Assembly: GCA_020055645.1 (NCBI GenBank)
Contig: CM034546.1
Coordinates: 27,156,001 to 27,220,000, forward strand
DNA length: 64,000 nt
Direction: 5' to 3'
From: Tomocerus qinae
Lineage: Eukaryota > Arthropoda > Collembola > Entomobryomorpha > Tomoceridae
A program made the translations under genes and the position numbers. Numbering within the stretch: the stretch's first letter is position 1; each line of letters starts with the position of its first letter. Of this stretch, positions 12,386 through 24,401 are shown in pieces. The notes beneath the pieces were generated by a model. The model worked only from the letters and a program-made list of their open reading frames with translations, had not been told where the DNA came from and ran no database searches.

Positions 12386-15250
12386 CTGTGTGAGTAATAT
12401 ATTCAAATAAGATTCAAACCATTTTCACAGCTGCTATTTTCCTCTGCCCAAAAATGCCTTTTTTTCATTGGAAAACAGAAAATATTTCCTGATTTTATCA
12501 TTTGGAAATAAAACATATTTTGTCCAGATCTATATCCAATAAAAATGTGGATATAATTTTCATGAACAGAAAGTCAGTGGTTAGTTTAACGTGTTAAAGT
12601 TAATCCACCAGCGCGAGCGATATCAAAGAAAAATTTGACAGCCATGTTCAGCAATTAATACATATTTCATTTCCTAGCTTTTTTTATGGCTGTACCTGGA
12701 GAAATTTGAAAATACTTGACAACTAAGTTCTGATTTATTTTAGCTATACCTAAAAGTCATATTTTTGGATGTGATGCTTACTGTGTTTTTATTACAGGCC
12801 ATCATGCATGCACTAAGTCATCTATTAGCGGATTAAAAAAGAATAAGACTTTAATTTGACTGAATAATAACATCACTACTAATATAAACATAATCGAAAT
12901 TCTTGTATGTACGGATGTTTGTATGTTGTGTGTTCGCAGTTTCAAAACAGAATGGTCTAAGTTATGAATGTTATTACGCGGCCACTGTACTTGGTTTAAT
13001 GCATATATACACCCTTGCGCGATGATGAAAGTTACTGTTGTGCGTCGTGGTAGTTGAAACTTCTTCATTCAATCATTACTTTACTATTAGATAAACGGCA
13101 AAAGTTAGTCACGTGATAATTCCGTTTGTATGTTTGTACTTCTCTGTGTGATAATTTTCCCCAATTCTAAAACGCAGCTAAGCACCAAACACCAAGCACA
13201 ATAACGCACTAAATTGTTCAAATCCCTACACGTCCGAACCAGAATAACTTCAAGCCAGTGTTGAAAGCGGTTGTCTGTGTACACCTGACATACACAGACA
13301 ACCATTCACAGCAATGCATCGTATGCATGGATCCATGTTGGATATGCCATGCATCCGATTTCTGCTCCGCTCTCCTTCCAATCCAAATAGCCAGGACAAA
13401 TTAGTATTTGGAACAATTGTGTGCTGACTACCGGGCCGAGAGGAGAACAATAAATATATATTGTGAAACATACACTCGTTGTCTCTTCCACTCTCTCAGT
13501 CATACTACCCGGAATCGGTTTACGGATAAACCGATTCATTCCGAGTTCCATTCATACACTCAAGCAAGCACAGTCACACTACGAGTCACACTTACGGCTC
13601 TCGCGATTACGTAATCGAATACCGGTTACGAGGACTTGGGATAACTAGATCACATTCCGAGTCGGACATTCCCAGTCACATTCTGGACGGAGTTGACATC
13701 CGGGAGTCACTCGGACATACCTTGGACTTGGCCAACTCCATCCCCAGCACATCCACACACACACACACACACTTCATAGTCCACCGGCAAAAGTGGTATT
13801 ATAGGTTAGTAACTAATTTACTAACCAACATAGATCGGGATCACTCAGGACGAGCTACCCGATACTCCACCGCAGTGTATATATCAAACCTTCGCACTTT
13901 GCGATCAATAATTTCATAATAGATCATGCAATCTTCAGCAAGGCCGTCCACCCCCCCCCCCCCGAAATCGAGAAAATTAAAGAAATTTTTGTCTAAAATC
14001 GTAAAAAATCGCATAAATTTTTGCTGGTCAGTACTGTGTGGTTAGTATAGGGATTCTACTCTTCTCCCATTTTTCATTTCCCCCATTTCTCCTCTTGTTC
14101 TTTTCAGAATAAATTGGAAAACTACAACATTCTTCTGTATAGTAATTGATTATCACTATGAACGACTGTAGAGTATAATTTTTTTTGCCAATTTATTCTG
14201 AAGAGTAGAGGAGGGATCTTAAATTTAAGCGGGTTGTAGATAAGATGATTTAAAAAAATTAGACTCCGACTTTTGATTCACCTTATTATGAAATAATAAG
14301 AATAGACTACAAGAAGTCTTGATTACTGTGTGGTGAGTTACTCTGACTCACCATTATGCATATTGTCAAGTGTTATTCTCTTTTATCCGACGGAGACAAA
14401 TAAACTGCTTCCCCTCACTCATTTTCGTATTATGGGTCTTGTAATTAATTAACTCTAAAGGCTGAATACCCATGACTACTTGAATCTTGGTCTCAGTATA
14501 ACAGACAGGAATGGTACTTAGGAGTAATAAGGTCAATTCGAAAAAAAGTCCCATATAAAAGCTCAAACTCTCTTATGGGACATAAATTACAATCAAAACC
14601 ATTCAATTTTCTAATTGATCGCTATATTGTCAATTAAGGCTAACTTGACCTCAAAGGCGATTGTCAATTAATGGCAGTATGTATAATGGTGGTTCAGAGT
14701 ACCGTAGATCCTTAGCCAAGTGATCATGGTGGGCGACGGGAGTAAGTTTCCAATGCCGACATTTCAATTTAAAAACAAAAGTTGGTTGAAGTAAGGCAGT
14801 CGTTGCACAAGTACTTATCACAACCACTCTCTTACTTCAGCCCAAAAGGTTGATTTGGTCTTAGTAAGGCGAAGTTTTGGAATAATTTTTGACTCTCTGT
14901 CAATGTTAAATCTCTTCCCCTGGCCCACTAAAGTAGAAACCGTGCGTGATAAGGTCAATTGGAATCAATATAAAACATCTGTGCATCTGATTTACATTCT
15001 ACTTAAATCGTACAATACTGCCCCGGAATACACACTAGCTTTATTTCTAACAGGGCCTGGGCCCTGTGACCGCCTAGTTATAAAATACAAAAACCACAAG
15101 GCTATACATTATTCCTGGTGTGAAATTTGCTAGCTTTGAAAGCCTACTTCTATTTATATATAAGATGTACTCCTACGATGCACGAGGCGAAATTTCCAAA
15201 TTTAAAAATAATGATCATGGCCCGAATCATCTACCACTCGAAAGAATAAA
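12386..15250. other. Intergenic/repeat-bearing spacer between Hsp70-like and kinase copies
   Basis: No homologue of the long helical region found at the equivalent place in the right-hand gene. It holds a hairpin at 13270-13302 (arms GTTGTCTGTGTA / TACACAGACAAC), another at about 13510-13538 (AATCGGTTTA / TAAACCGATT), a (CA)n tract near 13756, a C13 run at 13951-13963 followed by a fragment resembling the inside of the hAT-like MITE at 48052, and at about 14525-14585 a segment similar to the inverted-repeat element at 50060-50300. An open frame at 14855-15133 (+) has no recognisable family. Confidence 0.5.
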
Positions 15251-15252
15251 AT

Positions 15253-17158
15253 TTATAGAAATTTACATATCTGTGAAGGAAAACGTATTTTTATTGGCAT
15301 TTCTTTTTCATAGTCTCCTGACTTAATACGCTTATTTGGTTCTTCCTCCGTCAGTTGCAATATTAGCGAATTCAGCCAGTTTACATTCTGAAGTCTACTT
15401 CCTGTATTCCTGTGATATTTTATTTTCTCGAATTTTTTGGCCAAATTGTTTTCCTTTGTGGGATCAAGGATTTCAGATAAAATCAATCCAAATGAAAACA
15501 AATCCGCGTGTTGACCATACTTCGCCTTGCCATCTTTATGTTCTTCATCCATCTCAGGTGCCCGATATCGAGTATTCCATTCCGCAAGTGTCATTGTTTC
15601 TTTCTCTTAAGTTTTGCTTTGTATTGAAAGACCAAAGTCGCCGATTTTGACAGGAGTAACGAGTTTAAGGGCTGAAAAGTATATATTGTCTGGTCTTAGG
15701 TCTCGATGAGTTATTCCTTTTCCGTGTATGTAAATTATACCATCAGCTATTGCCTGTCCAATTTCTTCGTTTGTTGACATTTTTGGCTCGTTACCGTCTT
15801 TTAAAATTTTATTCAACCATTCTCTCAAAGTTTCGCCACAAATTTCCATTTTTATGTAAAATCCAGTGACTAAGCCATTACTAGCAGAATCAAAGCATCC
15901 TGCAAAAAACTCATTGGCTGAAATTGGCATTGGCTGAAACTTTGTCAGTGGGGGCATCCCATTGAAGCAATTTCTTCATCTTATCAGTCGATAATGAAAA
16001 TCTGTCAGAGGATTTGTACTTAACAACATTTATGTAGTTTTGCTTGGTGATCTAGTTTTGCTTGATTCCTCAACTCCCTTAAAATGCCAAATTCATCAGT
16101 GTTACCAAAGCGTTTTCTGTTTGGAATGATTTTTATAGCATAAATCTGATGATCCACTGTGTGCGATGCGGCAATAACAACTCCAGAAGATCCGCTGCCT
16201 AATTAAAATGCTTGTTGTGTAATTCCAATGTGTTTGGTGGAGAGCATACGCTAGTCTTTTTTTGTCTGCAAATACTCGAATTTTAGCATCTTCAATTATC
16301 TTTAAAATTGTTGTTGGCTCAGCTCCAAGTATTAGCAAAGCCGTTTCGACCGTTGTTGCGCAGTGTTCTTCAAATTCAAATTGTGTAGCATCTTTCGATT
16401 TTGCATAATGTTTCTTTCGATTTTGCATAATGTTTCTTTCGATTTTGCATAATGTTTCTTTCGATTTTGCATAATGTTTCTTTCGATTTTGCATAATGTT
16501 TCTTTCGATTTTGCATAATGTTTCTTTCGATTTTGCATAATGTTTCTTTCGATTTTGCATAATGTTTCTTTCGATTTTGCATAATGTTTCTTTCGATTTT
16601 GCATAATTTTTCTTTCGATTTTGCATAATGTTTCTTTCGATTTCGAATATCACGAAGCTTTATCAAAGCATTTTTTTCATTGTCGTTTAGTTTTGTTTTA
16701 TGTGGCTCCCAACGAAATTCCAATGACCATTTAACACTAGTGGAGTATCCCATTTTGTAATGTCCCGGGAGTTAATCTTCTCTTGCTCTTTTGTACGTTC
16801 CATTTTTTATGGGGGTGAGTATTGAAGAAATCCTCTTCCGAACTTTTTTCCCATTTCTGACTTCTTTCCGCTAAATGGTTTTGAAAATATTCAGTAAATC
16901 CCTCCACTAAGGCATCTATTTTTACTCCATACTTGTCATCAACATCTAAAATGTTTATTTTCCCATATAATTGATACTCGAAACAAAAGATTTATTTTTT
17001 TGACTTAGTAAAACGAAATTTCATATGGTCATATTAATTGATTTATAAATATTCTTCATTTTATGAACGATAGAATGACATTAGTAAATTTCGAAAATTT
17101 TAGATATAAGTTAATCAAAAATGAATTTAATTAAGAGCTTACCCAAATTTGCATCCAT
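15253..17158 (-). pseudogene. HEPN plus eIF2-alpha-kinase-like gene, decayed near-copy
   Basis: Equivalent exons to the right-hand gene are visible: a 16-nt first exon at 17158-17143 (ATG GAT GCA AAT TTG G|GTAAGC) and a second from 16945 downward. Kinase parts survive (YIKMEICGETLREWLN, HRDLRPDNIYF, KIGDFGLSIQS, WNTRYRAPEM, GQHADLFSFGLILSEI), nearly identical to the other copy. It is broken by the 22-bp repeat expansion in the HEPN motif, frame breaks between about 15957 and 16260 (including extra sequence near 16030 and a ruined glycine loop around 16190), and an in-frame TAA just after GLSIQSKT (about 15609). At the 3' end the splice donor that joins the kinase to the Hsp70 exon in the other copy is lost (CAG|GTAAGC there, CAG|ATATGT here), so translation would end at 15253. 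Confidence 0.85.
16390..16640 (-). repeat. 22-bp minisatellite, about 11 units, inside the HEPN-coding exon
   Basis: Units of TTTCGATTTTGCATAATG plus TTTC are repeated about 11 times with one variant unit (GCATAATTTT near 16606). In the intact copy the same spot is single-copy and encodes RNRTKHYAKPK, the HEPN RNxxxH motif. Because 22 is not a multiple of 3, each unit shifts frame, and none of the three antisense frames contains a stop; the translations all read repeated NRKKHYAKSKET / LCKIERNIMQ. Confidence 0.95.
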
Positions 17159-18602
17159 ATTCTCTCAAATATATTAGGCCAATCTAGTTAGTATTTCTCA
17201 ACGTATTATGAAGCTTTGGAGATGTTCTTTTTCTTCAGCATTTTATTGTCTGGTAAAGGTATTTACCTAAGATCTCCACAAAATGACACTATTATTATTT
17301 ATAAAAACGGTCTTCTTACATGTCAAAATATTTGAATAATTTTAGTGAATTTCCCTTTTAAAACTATACAGACTACAAAAATGATGATCTAATATTTTTA
17401 AGGACGTAATAATAAAGTGCATACCCTTTACATTTTGTCATTAGATTTGTTTTTACCCCGATCGGTAATACTCTTGGTGGTATTTAAATCAATTAACAAT
17501 CAAATATAAATTGTAAGACAAAAATTACAAAAGGTTGTTAGAATTTGAAACTTACCCAAATTACCCACCATTAAACTTCCCGATGATTCGATTGGTTTAA
17601 ACTAAATTTGTCTTATCTCTGTGAAACATTCATCGGTCAGCTCAATAAGCCGACCAGATTTACTAAAGCAAAAATTATGATCATTTTATAATAAATAATA
17701 CAAAATAGTTTCGATTCTATTGACAAAGTGGCACAAATTGACACAAAACATATTAATATCCTAGAGATAAAATTCATTTAGGAAAAACGTGTCATCCGAA
17801 ATATTTTATAAAAATTTTAGTACTTAGATGACTATAGATTATAATATATAGTTTATTCAATGCATTCTTTGTGCAAAGCTCATATATTATAGTGACCTTA
17901 AGGATTTCGCATAATATTTGTAATATCACAGCTTTACCTCGTTCGACTGGTCACGCTGATACTTTTATCTGTAGCACATTGAAACAAATTTATCATTCGA
18001 TGATAATACTCCAAGTGTATAACAGTTTTAATAAATATATAAATCTCCAATCCTTTACATAATTAAAAATCTAACTTTTAACCATTATAGCTAAGCATTT
18101 CTTCAACAGAGGCGTCAATTTTCAAGTACTTAATACTAAAATTAAAAGAAATGCATACTAGTTCGATTTAATCGGCTTTATTTTTAGGTGTTTAGTACTT
18201 ATTTACGAAAGGCGAAAGCTTACAAAATTGTTGTGTGTAAAGGATTTTTTATAATCTCTACACATACCTAAAATTTATGAAAAACCAACCATTATAAAGA
18301 AAATAATGGTATATATGGATAGAATCTGCAATTTGCCAAGATTTGAAACTTGATTGGTAATTTTTGCTTTTCTGAATGATAATATTTTGTTTTATGTTTT
18401 AGGATATTAAAAATTATAATAATACGACATTGTTGAGCTTTTAATGAACAGTTAGCAAGCATTTAGAATTTTTTTATTAAACACATGTTGTTGTGGTGTA
18501 TTGGGATGAAATGTACAATAAACGTTTATTGTGAATATCCAAAGTGTATCAACCATCACTATAAACATTAACATTATATGGAGTAAACGTACCTATATGA
18601 TT
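17159..18602. other. Upstream flank of kinase copy 1; intergenic
   Basis: Up to about 17935 this is the duplicated promoter-side DNA of the HEPN-kinase gene. Beyond that it is AT-rich sequence with no recognised feature until the pogo-like element. Confidence 0.5.
17556..17571 (-). other. Possible alternative 16-nt first exon
   Basis: ATG GTG GGT AAT TTG G followed by GTAAGT has the same length and phase as the proximal first exon at 17143-17158 (ATG GAT GCA AAT TTG G|GTAAGC). Both end AATTTGG. At the right-hand locus the matching site (about 63530-63546) has lost its ATG (CCATTA became CCAATA). It could be an alternative start or chance. Confidence 0.4.
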
Positions 18603-18604
18603 TA

Positions 18605-20072
18605 CCGTATTTATCTAATTAGCACCTCGGGGGAATCATAGTTTCATGGCCACTTTTAGTCCAAGAAAAATCGATGTAGTTCCCCAGATGGGGAATTAAT
18701 TCGAATAGGGGAATTATAGTTTCAAAGTCAATATTTATTAGATTATCAATGCATTATTTAAAAATAAAATTAAAGTTTTATTAAAATGTAATTAATTTTC
18801 TTCGTCAGAGGACAGTAATGCTTCCATAGGTTCCGTGATATCCACATCCATATCATCATCTTCCGAGGGCAGCAAAATGTCATCCTCGTTAATCAACGGC
18901 TGTTCCATTTGTGAAAATTGCTGCTTTAAACTTTCCAGTCCTTCACTGCAATCTTTGCCTGGCTTAAAGGCGGTGATCAAATGATCCTCACTTCCATCCA
19001 CAGCATTAAGAATTCCGCAAGAATAAAACGAATTTTTTATTACATCTTTAGGAATGTTATCCCAGGCTACCTTGATCCAATTGCAGACAATAAGTAATGG
19101 GGGTGGCTTGGGTTTTTCCTCCTTTGGTTAATTCAATAAAACTGAATTAATAGCTAATTAATTAATAAAACCGTAATTAAATGTTGTTACCTTCGTCGGC
19201 CAATTTTTCATAATCCAATTTTTTCCGTTTCCATTCTCTTATGCTTTTTCGGTCAACTTGTAACTTTTTACTGGCGCTGTTAATGGAAGTTTCCTCGCTT
19301 AATTTGATAGCTTTCAATTTAAAAGTTAAATTTCGAGATATGTATGTGTTAACGGCAATAAGTAAATTCAGGCATTAATCTTAATGCCTAGGCAGTAAGT
19401 AAAATTTTAGAAGAATTCTAGTTTTTGGTATTTGAAGTTTAGAAGACCATTTATATTGTCCAATTTTATTCTTTTTCCTAAATAAGGACATTGTAACGAG
19501 TTCGAAATGCCGCATATGAATAGCGTGCGACTAAGACTTAAGAAGTTGTAGTGGTTTTTATGCAAAAGGTTTATAGTGTATAACTCGCACTTTATTCATG
19601 ACACAGTAAACATCTTTACGTTTTTGGACTTGTAAAAACGTCCTTATTCAAATACAAATACGAAATAATGGTATATGAATGTTCTTTCAAATTTTACGTA
19701 TGAAAAACTAAAATGTTTCAAAATTACACGTAATGCCTAGGCATTAAGCTTAATGCCTGAATTTACTTATTGCCGTCACTGGGTCTTCTTGGAGTCAAAT
19801 ACAATCGTTCTCCTCCTTCTGCCATTTCAGACTTACTGTGGACTGCAACTATTCAATACCTTTCAATACCAATGTTCTTGCTTCCTTTCTCTTTTAGTAC
19901 ACATGTACTTATTGTAAGTGTACACGTACCAAATGCTCAAATGCCCTAAATTTTGACCGGGGAATTAATTCGAATAGGGGAAAATCGAATGCTGACATTT
20001 ACGGGGAAAAATCGATAGAGTTCCCCGGTAAGGGAACTATCTCGATGAGGGGAATTATATCGATAAATACGG
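18605..20072 (-). mobile_element. pogo/Tigger-like DNA transposon, internally deleted
   Basis: Terminal inverted repeats CCGTATTTATC.../...CGATAAATACGG are flanked by TA at both ends (18603-4, 20073-4). Subterminal blocks of GGGGAATTA/TTCCCC recur. On the minus strand transposase pieces are visible. An N-terminal CENP-B/psq-type helix-turn-helix reads KLKAIKLSEETSINSASKKL then VDRKSIREWKRKK at about 19190-19325. The C-terminal tail at about 18792-19080 reads PKDVIKNSFYSCGILNAVDG, then an acidic end (EDDDMDVDITEPMEALLSSD). The catalytic DDE core is missing. A second element is nested at 19352-19776. Confidence 0.85.
19352..19776. mobile_element. MITE nested in the pogo-like element
   Basis: A 425-bp segment with long terminal inverted repeats: ACGGCAATAAGTAAATTCAG followed by GCATTAATCTTAATGCC at the left, and their complements at the right. 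It interrupts the transposase N-terminus: the short Met-initiated segment MAEGGERLYLTPRRP lies at about 19779-19830, and the HTH resumes below 19325. No clear target duplication was found. Confidence 0.8.
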
Positions 20073-22320
20073 TAAATGATAAGATAATTTTAATCTGTGT
20101 GACAAAATCCCTTTTCTCGGTCGGGATTTAGACGGAGCGGTGTCCTCTCTAAATATGTGCTTGTACAACTGTTGTTATGTTATGTTAAACAATTAATTAC
20201 AATCATTTTATTGTAATATTAGTAATGAAACCAGATTTCATATTACCTACGTAGGAATATACATATCACTTTTACCTGTCATCCTAATGGACATAATATA
20301 CTACATAATTAGAAGAGCCGTGATATGTATTTATTTAGTTTCCGAAAATATGTAGATAGACTTTTTCAAAAAAATGGCAAAACACGTACAGAAATATGTA
20401 CAAAAACAGCAAAATATCTAGAAAAGATATTTTAAAAGGGGGAAATATGTACGAAAAAACGGAAAATATGTACAAATATCGCATCATTTGCTAAATTTAG
20501 AAATATTTTTAAACAAATAACCAAAAAATGTTTATGACGGCAAAATATATATTGAAAATATCAAACTATTATCCAGGCATCGAAAATCTCTTGCAACCTT
20601 GCAACGTGGTTGCTGTGGAAATCAGTCCTTGCTCCTCCTACACTACGCCCAGTATTTCATAAGATCATGTTTGACTTTCTACTTTCAAGTTTCCCCAAAT
20701 TTAAATTGTGGAGGATAGATATTTTCCTATTCATTTCCAGGAAATGAGAAGAAAAATCTATGACGCCGAGAGAAAATCTGAAAGAAAACATTACCTAAAG
20801 ATACCCAACACATTTTATCATTGTTTGCGGACCATTGACGTCCACGCTAGTCCATCGCTGACGTTTAGAAGGCATTTTCGAACACACGTGAGGCTTTCAA
20901 ACAATAAATATTACTTTTTCTTTCACCAGTGGCCCTTCTTTATTATTGTGAAATTCTATGGACAATGTTTCCGTACAGGAAGTATCTATATCATCAAATA
21001 TTCATTCATATCACTACAATACTTGTGAATGTGTATTTTTTCGGCAGGTTAGAGCTCCTGAGAAACAAAAAAGTTTACTGACCTCAATTGGTTTCTACAA
21101 AATACAAAGTGGGTACTAATACAGTTAAAAACTATAGGGAAATATCACAATCCTGTAAGTCTCAACAAGAAAAAAGTCACACAACAAGTGCCTTAAACCG
21201 TTTTGTCATTTAGTTTTCAGGTCTTAAAATTAAATAAATGGAGTTTGAAGCTCAGTCTAAAGCGAAACAAATTATAGCTCAATAGCTTCCTCTATGTAAT
21301 TTTAATGATATGAAACCAGCCTGTAGAAGCTCAGCTAGTAGAGTCTAACTTGCAATTTTTACACTTACACTCAAGAACTTATCCAGTAGAGGCGGAGGGG
21401 GCGCAACGCCCCCCCTAACTACGCTTTTTGCCCTCATATCCCGTTATGCTAGATACGCCTCTGAACCGTTATTACAACCCATGTATGTATCGTCATTTGT
21501 TCGATCAGCTTACACCTTATACGTTATTATGTTATCAATGTACTCTGTGAGCACCTGCTTACCAATATCATGTTTATCACAAAGGCGTCTTTCCATAATA
21601 TTACTGCATTATCTAGTACCCCTTTCACCTGCTTACAGTTCATATTTACATCCCATTTAAGGTCAGTTGATCATTTTGCTTAATGCTTATTATCTATTTG
21701 TCTATTTCCACATTTTTTATTTGTTTGTTATTTAATGTATGTATCACACAAATGGCAGAAGTAACCATTAAACAATATAATTAGATCAGATTAGAGTAAT
21801 GATTATACATGTTGTGAAATCATACTTATCAATGGCGATCCGCGACATCACATTTTATCAGAATGTCAGAAGTAATACTTAGAACTATTACATTTTAATA
21901 GGTTATCCTAGAGGGTATCTCATGTCTCAGATTAGATCATATTAATATAATTTTTTTATTGGGAATATATTATTAGATTGAAAACAATTATAACTGTCTT
22001 ATAAATTACCTAATGCACCTGAGCCAGCGAACACAAATCAGTAGTGAATTATCAATTTATATCTGATATAACGATTAGGTGTATAATTTTTCAGCTATAA
22101 GATTCATTTCTATTCATGCTCCACGATCTTAGCCGAAGTGTCCGGCTGATATAATTAATAATTATACACATTCCCCCTTCTCAGCGTTCTGATTATTAAA
22201 AACTATACATGTAGATTTGGATTCTAGATGGTTTGTAAGCCTCTCGTCTTATAGTTTCACTTACTACGGTGAAAAATATGTAGAAAATAGACTCACTATG
22301 CACTAGTTTAAACACTAAAA
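20073..22320. other. Intergenic, AT-rich, with one dispersed repeat
   Basis: Contains AAATATGTAC-rich simple sequence at about 20340-20490, the dispersed repeat at 20925-21370, and at about 21370-21475 a segment bounded by CAGTAGAGGCG and CGCCTCTG that may be a small hAT-like MITE. Open frames such as 20708-21028 look fortuitous. Confidence 0.45.
20925..21370 (+). repeat. Dispersed repeat, copy A (copy B at about 37610-38030)
   Basis: Two segments of about 430 bp share long blocks in the same orientation, for example GGCAGGTTA..GCTCCTGAGAA, AGGGAAATATC, AAGTGCCTTAAACCGTTTT and ATTATAGCTCAAT.GCTTCC. Divergence is moderate and no coding capacity is evident. Ends and family are unknown. Confidence 0.75.
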
Positions 22321-24401
22321 CTAGTTTATTAGGGCACACACATGACTTTTGTATGGAGGAATTTTTGACATTAAGTGTGACTTTGTATGGTATGTTATGA
22401 CTTACCTAATGACTTTGTAAGGAAACAATTACTATGTATGGTGATAGTTTTATAGAAACATGCATAGTATACCGATGTTCGATATATATCACCACAGGTT
22501 GGTGAATTTATTTAAGTCTAAGAATATATATATAGTAGAATGATAATACCCAGGTATTACCCCCTCACAAAAAGATTGGCCTGCATGCATTTTCGATTCA
22601 TGTCCAGTGTGCGAAACAACATCCACTACCCCTTCTACAAATATGAGAGTTTTCGTTCACACTGTACAGTTCCCATTCAAACTCGTAGACAAAAGAAATT
22701 TTCCGAGTCGAGGAAGGCTGACATTATAGGTGACAGTGGCCAGTGGTAGAAACTGGCACGAACTGAACGGGCAGACAGAAACAGTCCAAAATGAAAGATA
22801 ATGTCCGCACACTTACAATTTCAGCATTTGTGTCGTTCTTTTGACATGAGGACGTGTCAAAGGGCAAGTACGACAGGCTAATACACTCAACGCCTCCTAT
22901 AATAACACCAAGGCAGTCTCCGCCAATGATGTAATGATATAAATTATAAAATTTCGTGTATTGTATTTATTAATTCCGTACTAAATGATATACCAAATTA
23001 AATGTTAACGAAAAATATTAGGGACCGTCCATAAATAATGTAGGTTTCAAAAATGACGTTTTCTCTTTATGATTGTGTACCAATGAACTATGAATACATA
23101 AAAATGTGAGCGAATCGTTTCAATCCAATAAAACTATCTAGTAAGAAAGTCCAGGATAGTAGTAACGCTATTCCTTATACTAGCCTTACTACTATTATGG
23201 GCTCTTACTAAATCATTGTATTGGGTTGAAACGATTCGCTTACAAATTATAAAAAACTACTAAGAATTTAAAAATTATGCTAGGGGTCGCTCATAAATGT
23301 GTTTTCCATAAATTACGCTATCATCACTAAACGATTTAAACTATTAAAAATCAACAGATTGTGCTAGGGGTTGTTCGTAAAAGTTATATTTGTCAGAAAT
23401 GATGTAAATCTTTACCAAACGATGTAAAATACGAAAAATTAGCAATAATGATGCTTGATGCTGTCTGGAAATTACGTTAATATGAATTATTGTTGCATTC
23501 ATGCAATAATTTTTAAAGTCAACACCAACTAAAATGATATACTAAAAATGAACAAATTGTACCTGGGGTTGTTCATAAACGGTGTATTTGTCAGAAATAA
23601 TGTAAATCTTTACCAAACGATGTAAAATACGAAAAATTAGCAATAATGATGCTTGATGATGTCTGGAAATTACGTTAATATAAATTATTAGTGCATTTAT
23701 GCTATAATTTTTAAAATAAGCAACCAACCTAAATGATAAACTAAAAATGAACAAATTGTACCTGGGGTTGTTCATAAACGGTGTATTTGTCAGAAATAAT
23801 GTAAATCTTCAACAAATGATGTTAATTGACAACAGAAATTGGCAGACCGGTGACTTTCAAAATTCTGCAATTTTGATTGGTAGGATTTTTTTTCCGATTA
23901 GCCAATGAAATAGCGAAAATGCATTTGTTGCTACTGCCAATGAAATAGCGGATATCTTGCTACTACCCCAAGGGGTTATATTTCATTAAACAATGCTCTT
24001 AATAGTCAATATTACGGTAGTATAACATCATAAATAGCTACGCTAGATTATGCTTCACTATTTGGAGTGTAATAAAACACTGCTTTAAATCATACTACTC
24101 CTAAACTCTGTCCTTTGTCACATTATCTATGACAATGCCTTTCAATGTGCAATGAGTTTCTAAACAAACTGAAAGTTTTACACACAGTTTGCTTAATATT
24201 CCAATATTCCTATGCGCGCACACTATCCAGAGCAAGTTTCATTAAAGATAACACAAAGGTGTGGGTATTAGAATTCATATAAAATTGGGTAATGAAAACT
24301 TGCAATTTCATTGGCTAATCGAAAAATATTTCCACTAATCACAATCTGGTGACATTATTTGAAGTAGTTGTAACAGCTGTATTCCTTCATTTCAGATGAT
24401 A

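Larger units (their letters stand above)
15287..17935. repeat. Segmental duplication, copy 1 (partner about 61495-64000)
   Basis: Coding and non-coding sequence both match the right-hand locus in the same orientation, including introns and far upstream DNA. For example, AAACGTGTCATCCGAAATAT and TTCAATGCATTCTTTGTGCA occur at about 17785-17875 and again at about 63851-63945. The partner runs to the window edge, so the true length is unknown. Matching of neutral sequence implies a recent event. Confidence 0.9.

Noticed and set aside
16102-16753. Three overlapping minus-strand open frames of repeated Lys/Arg/His motifs
   Set aside because: They are the three frames of the 22-bp minisatellite in a broken gene, not separate proteins.
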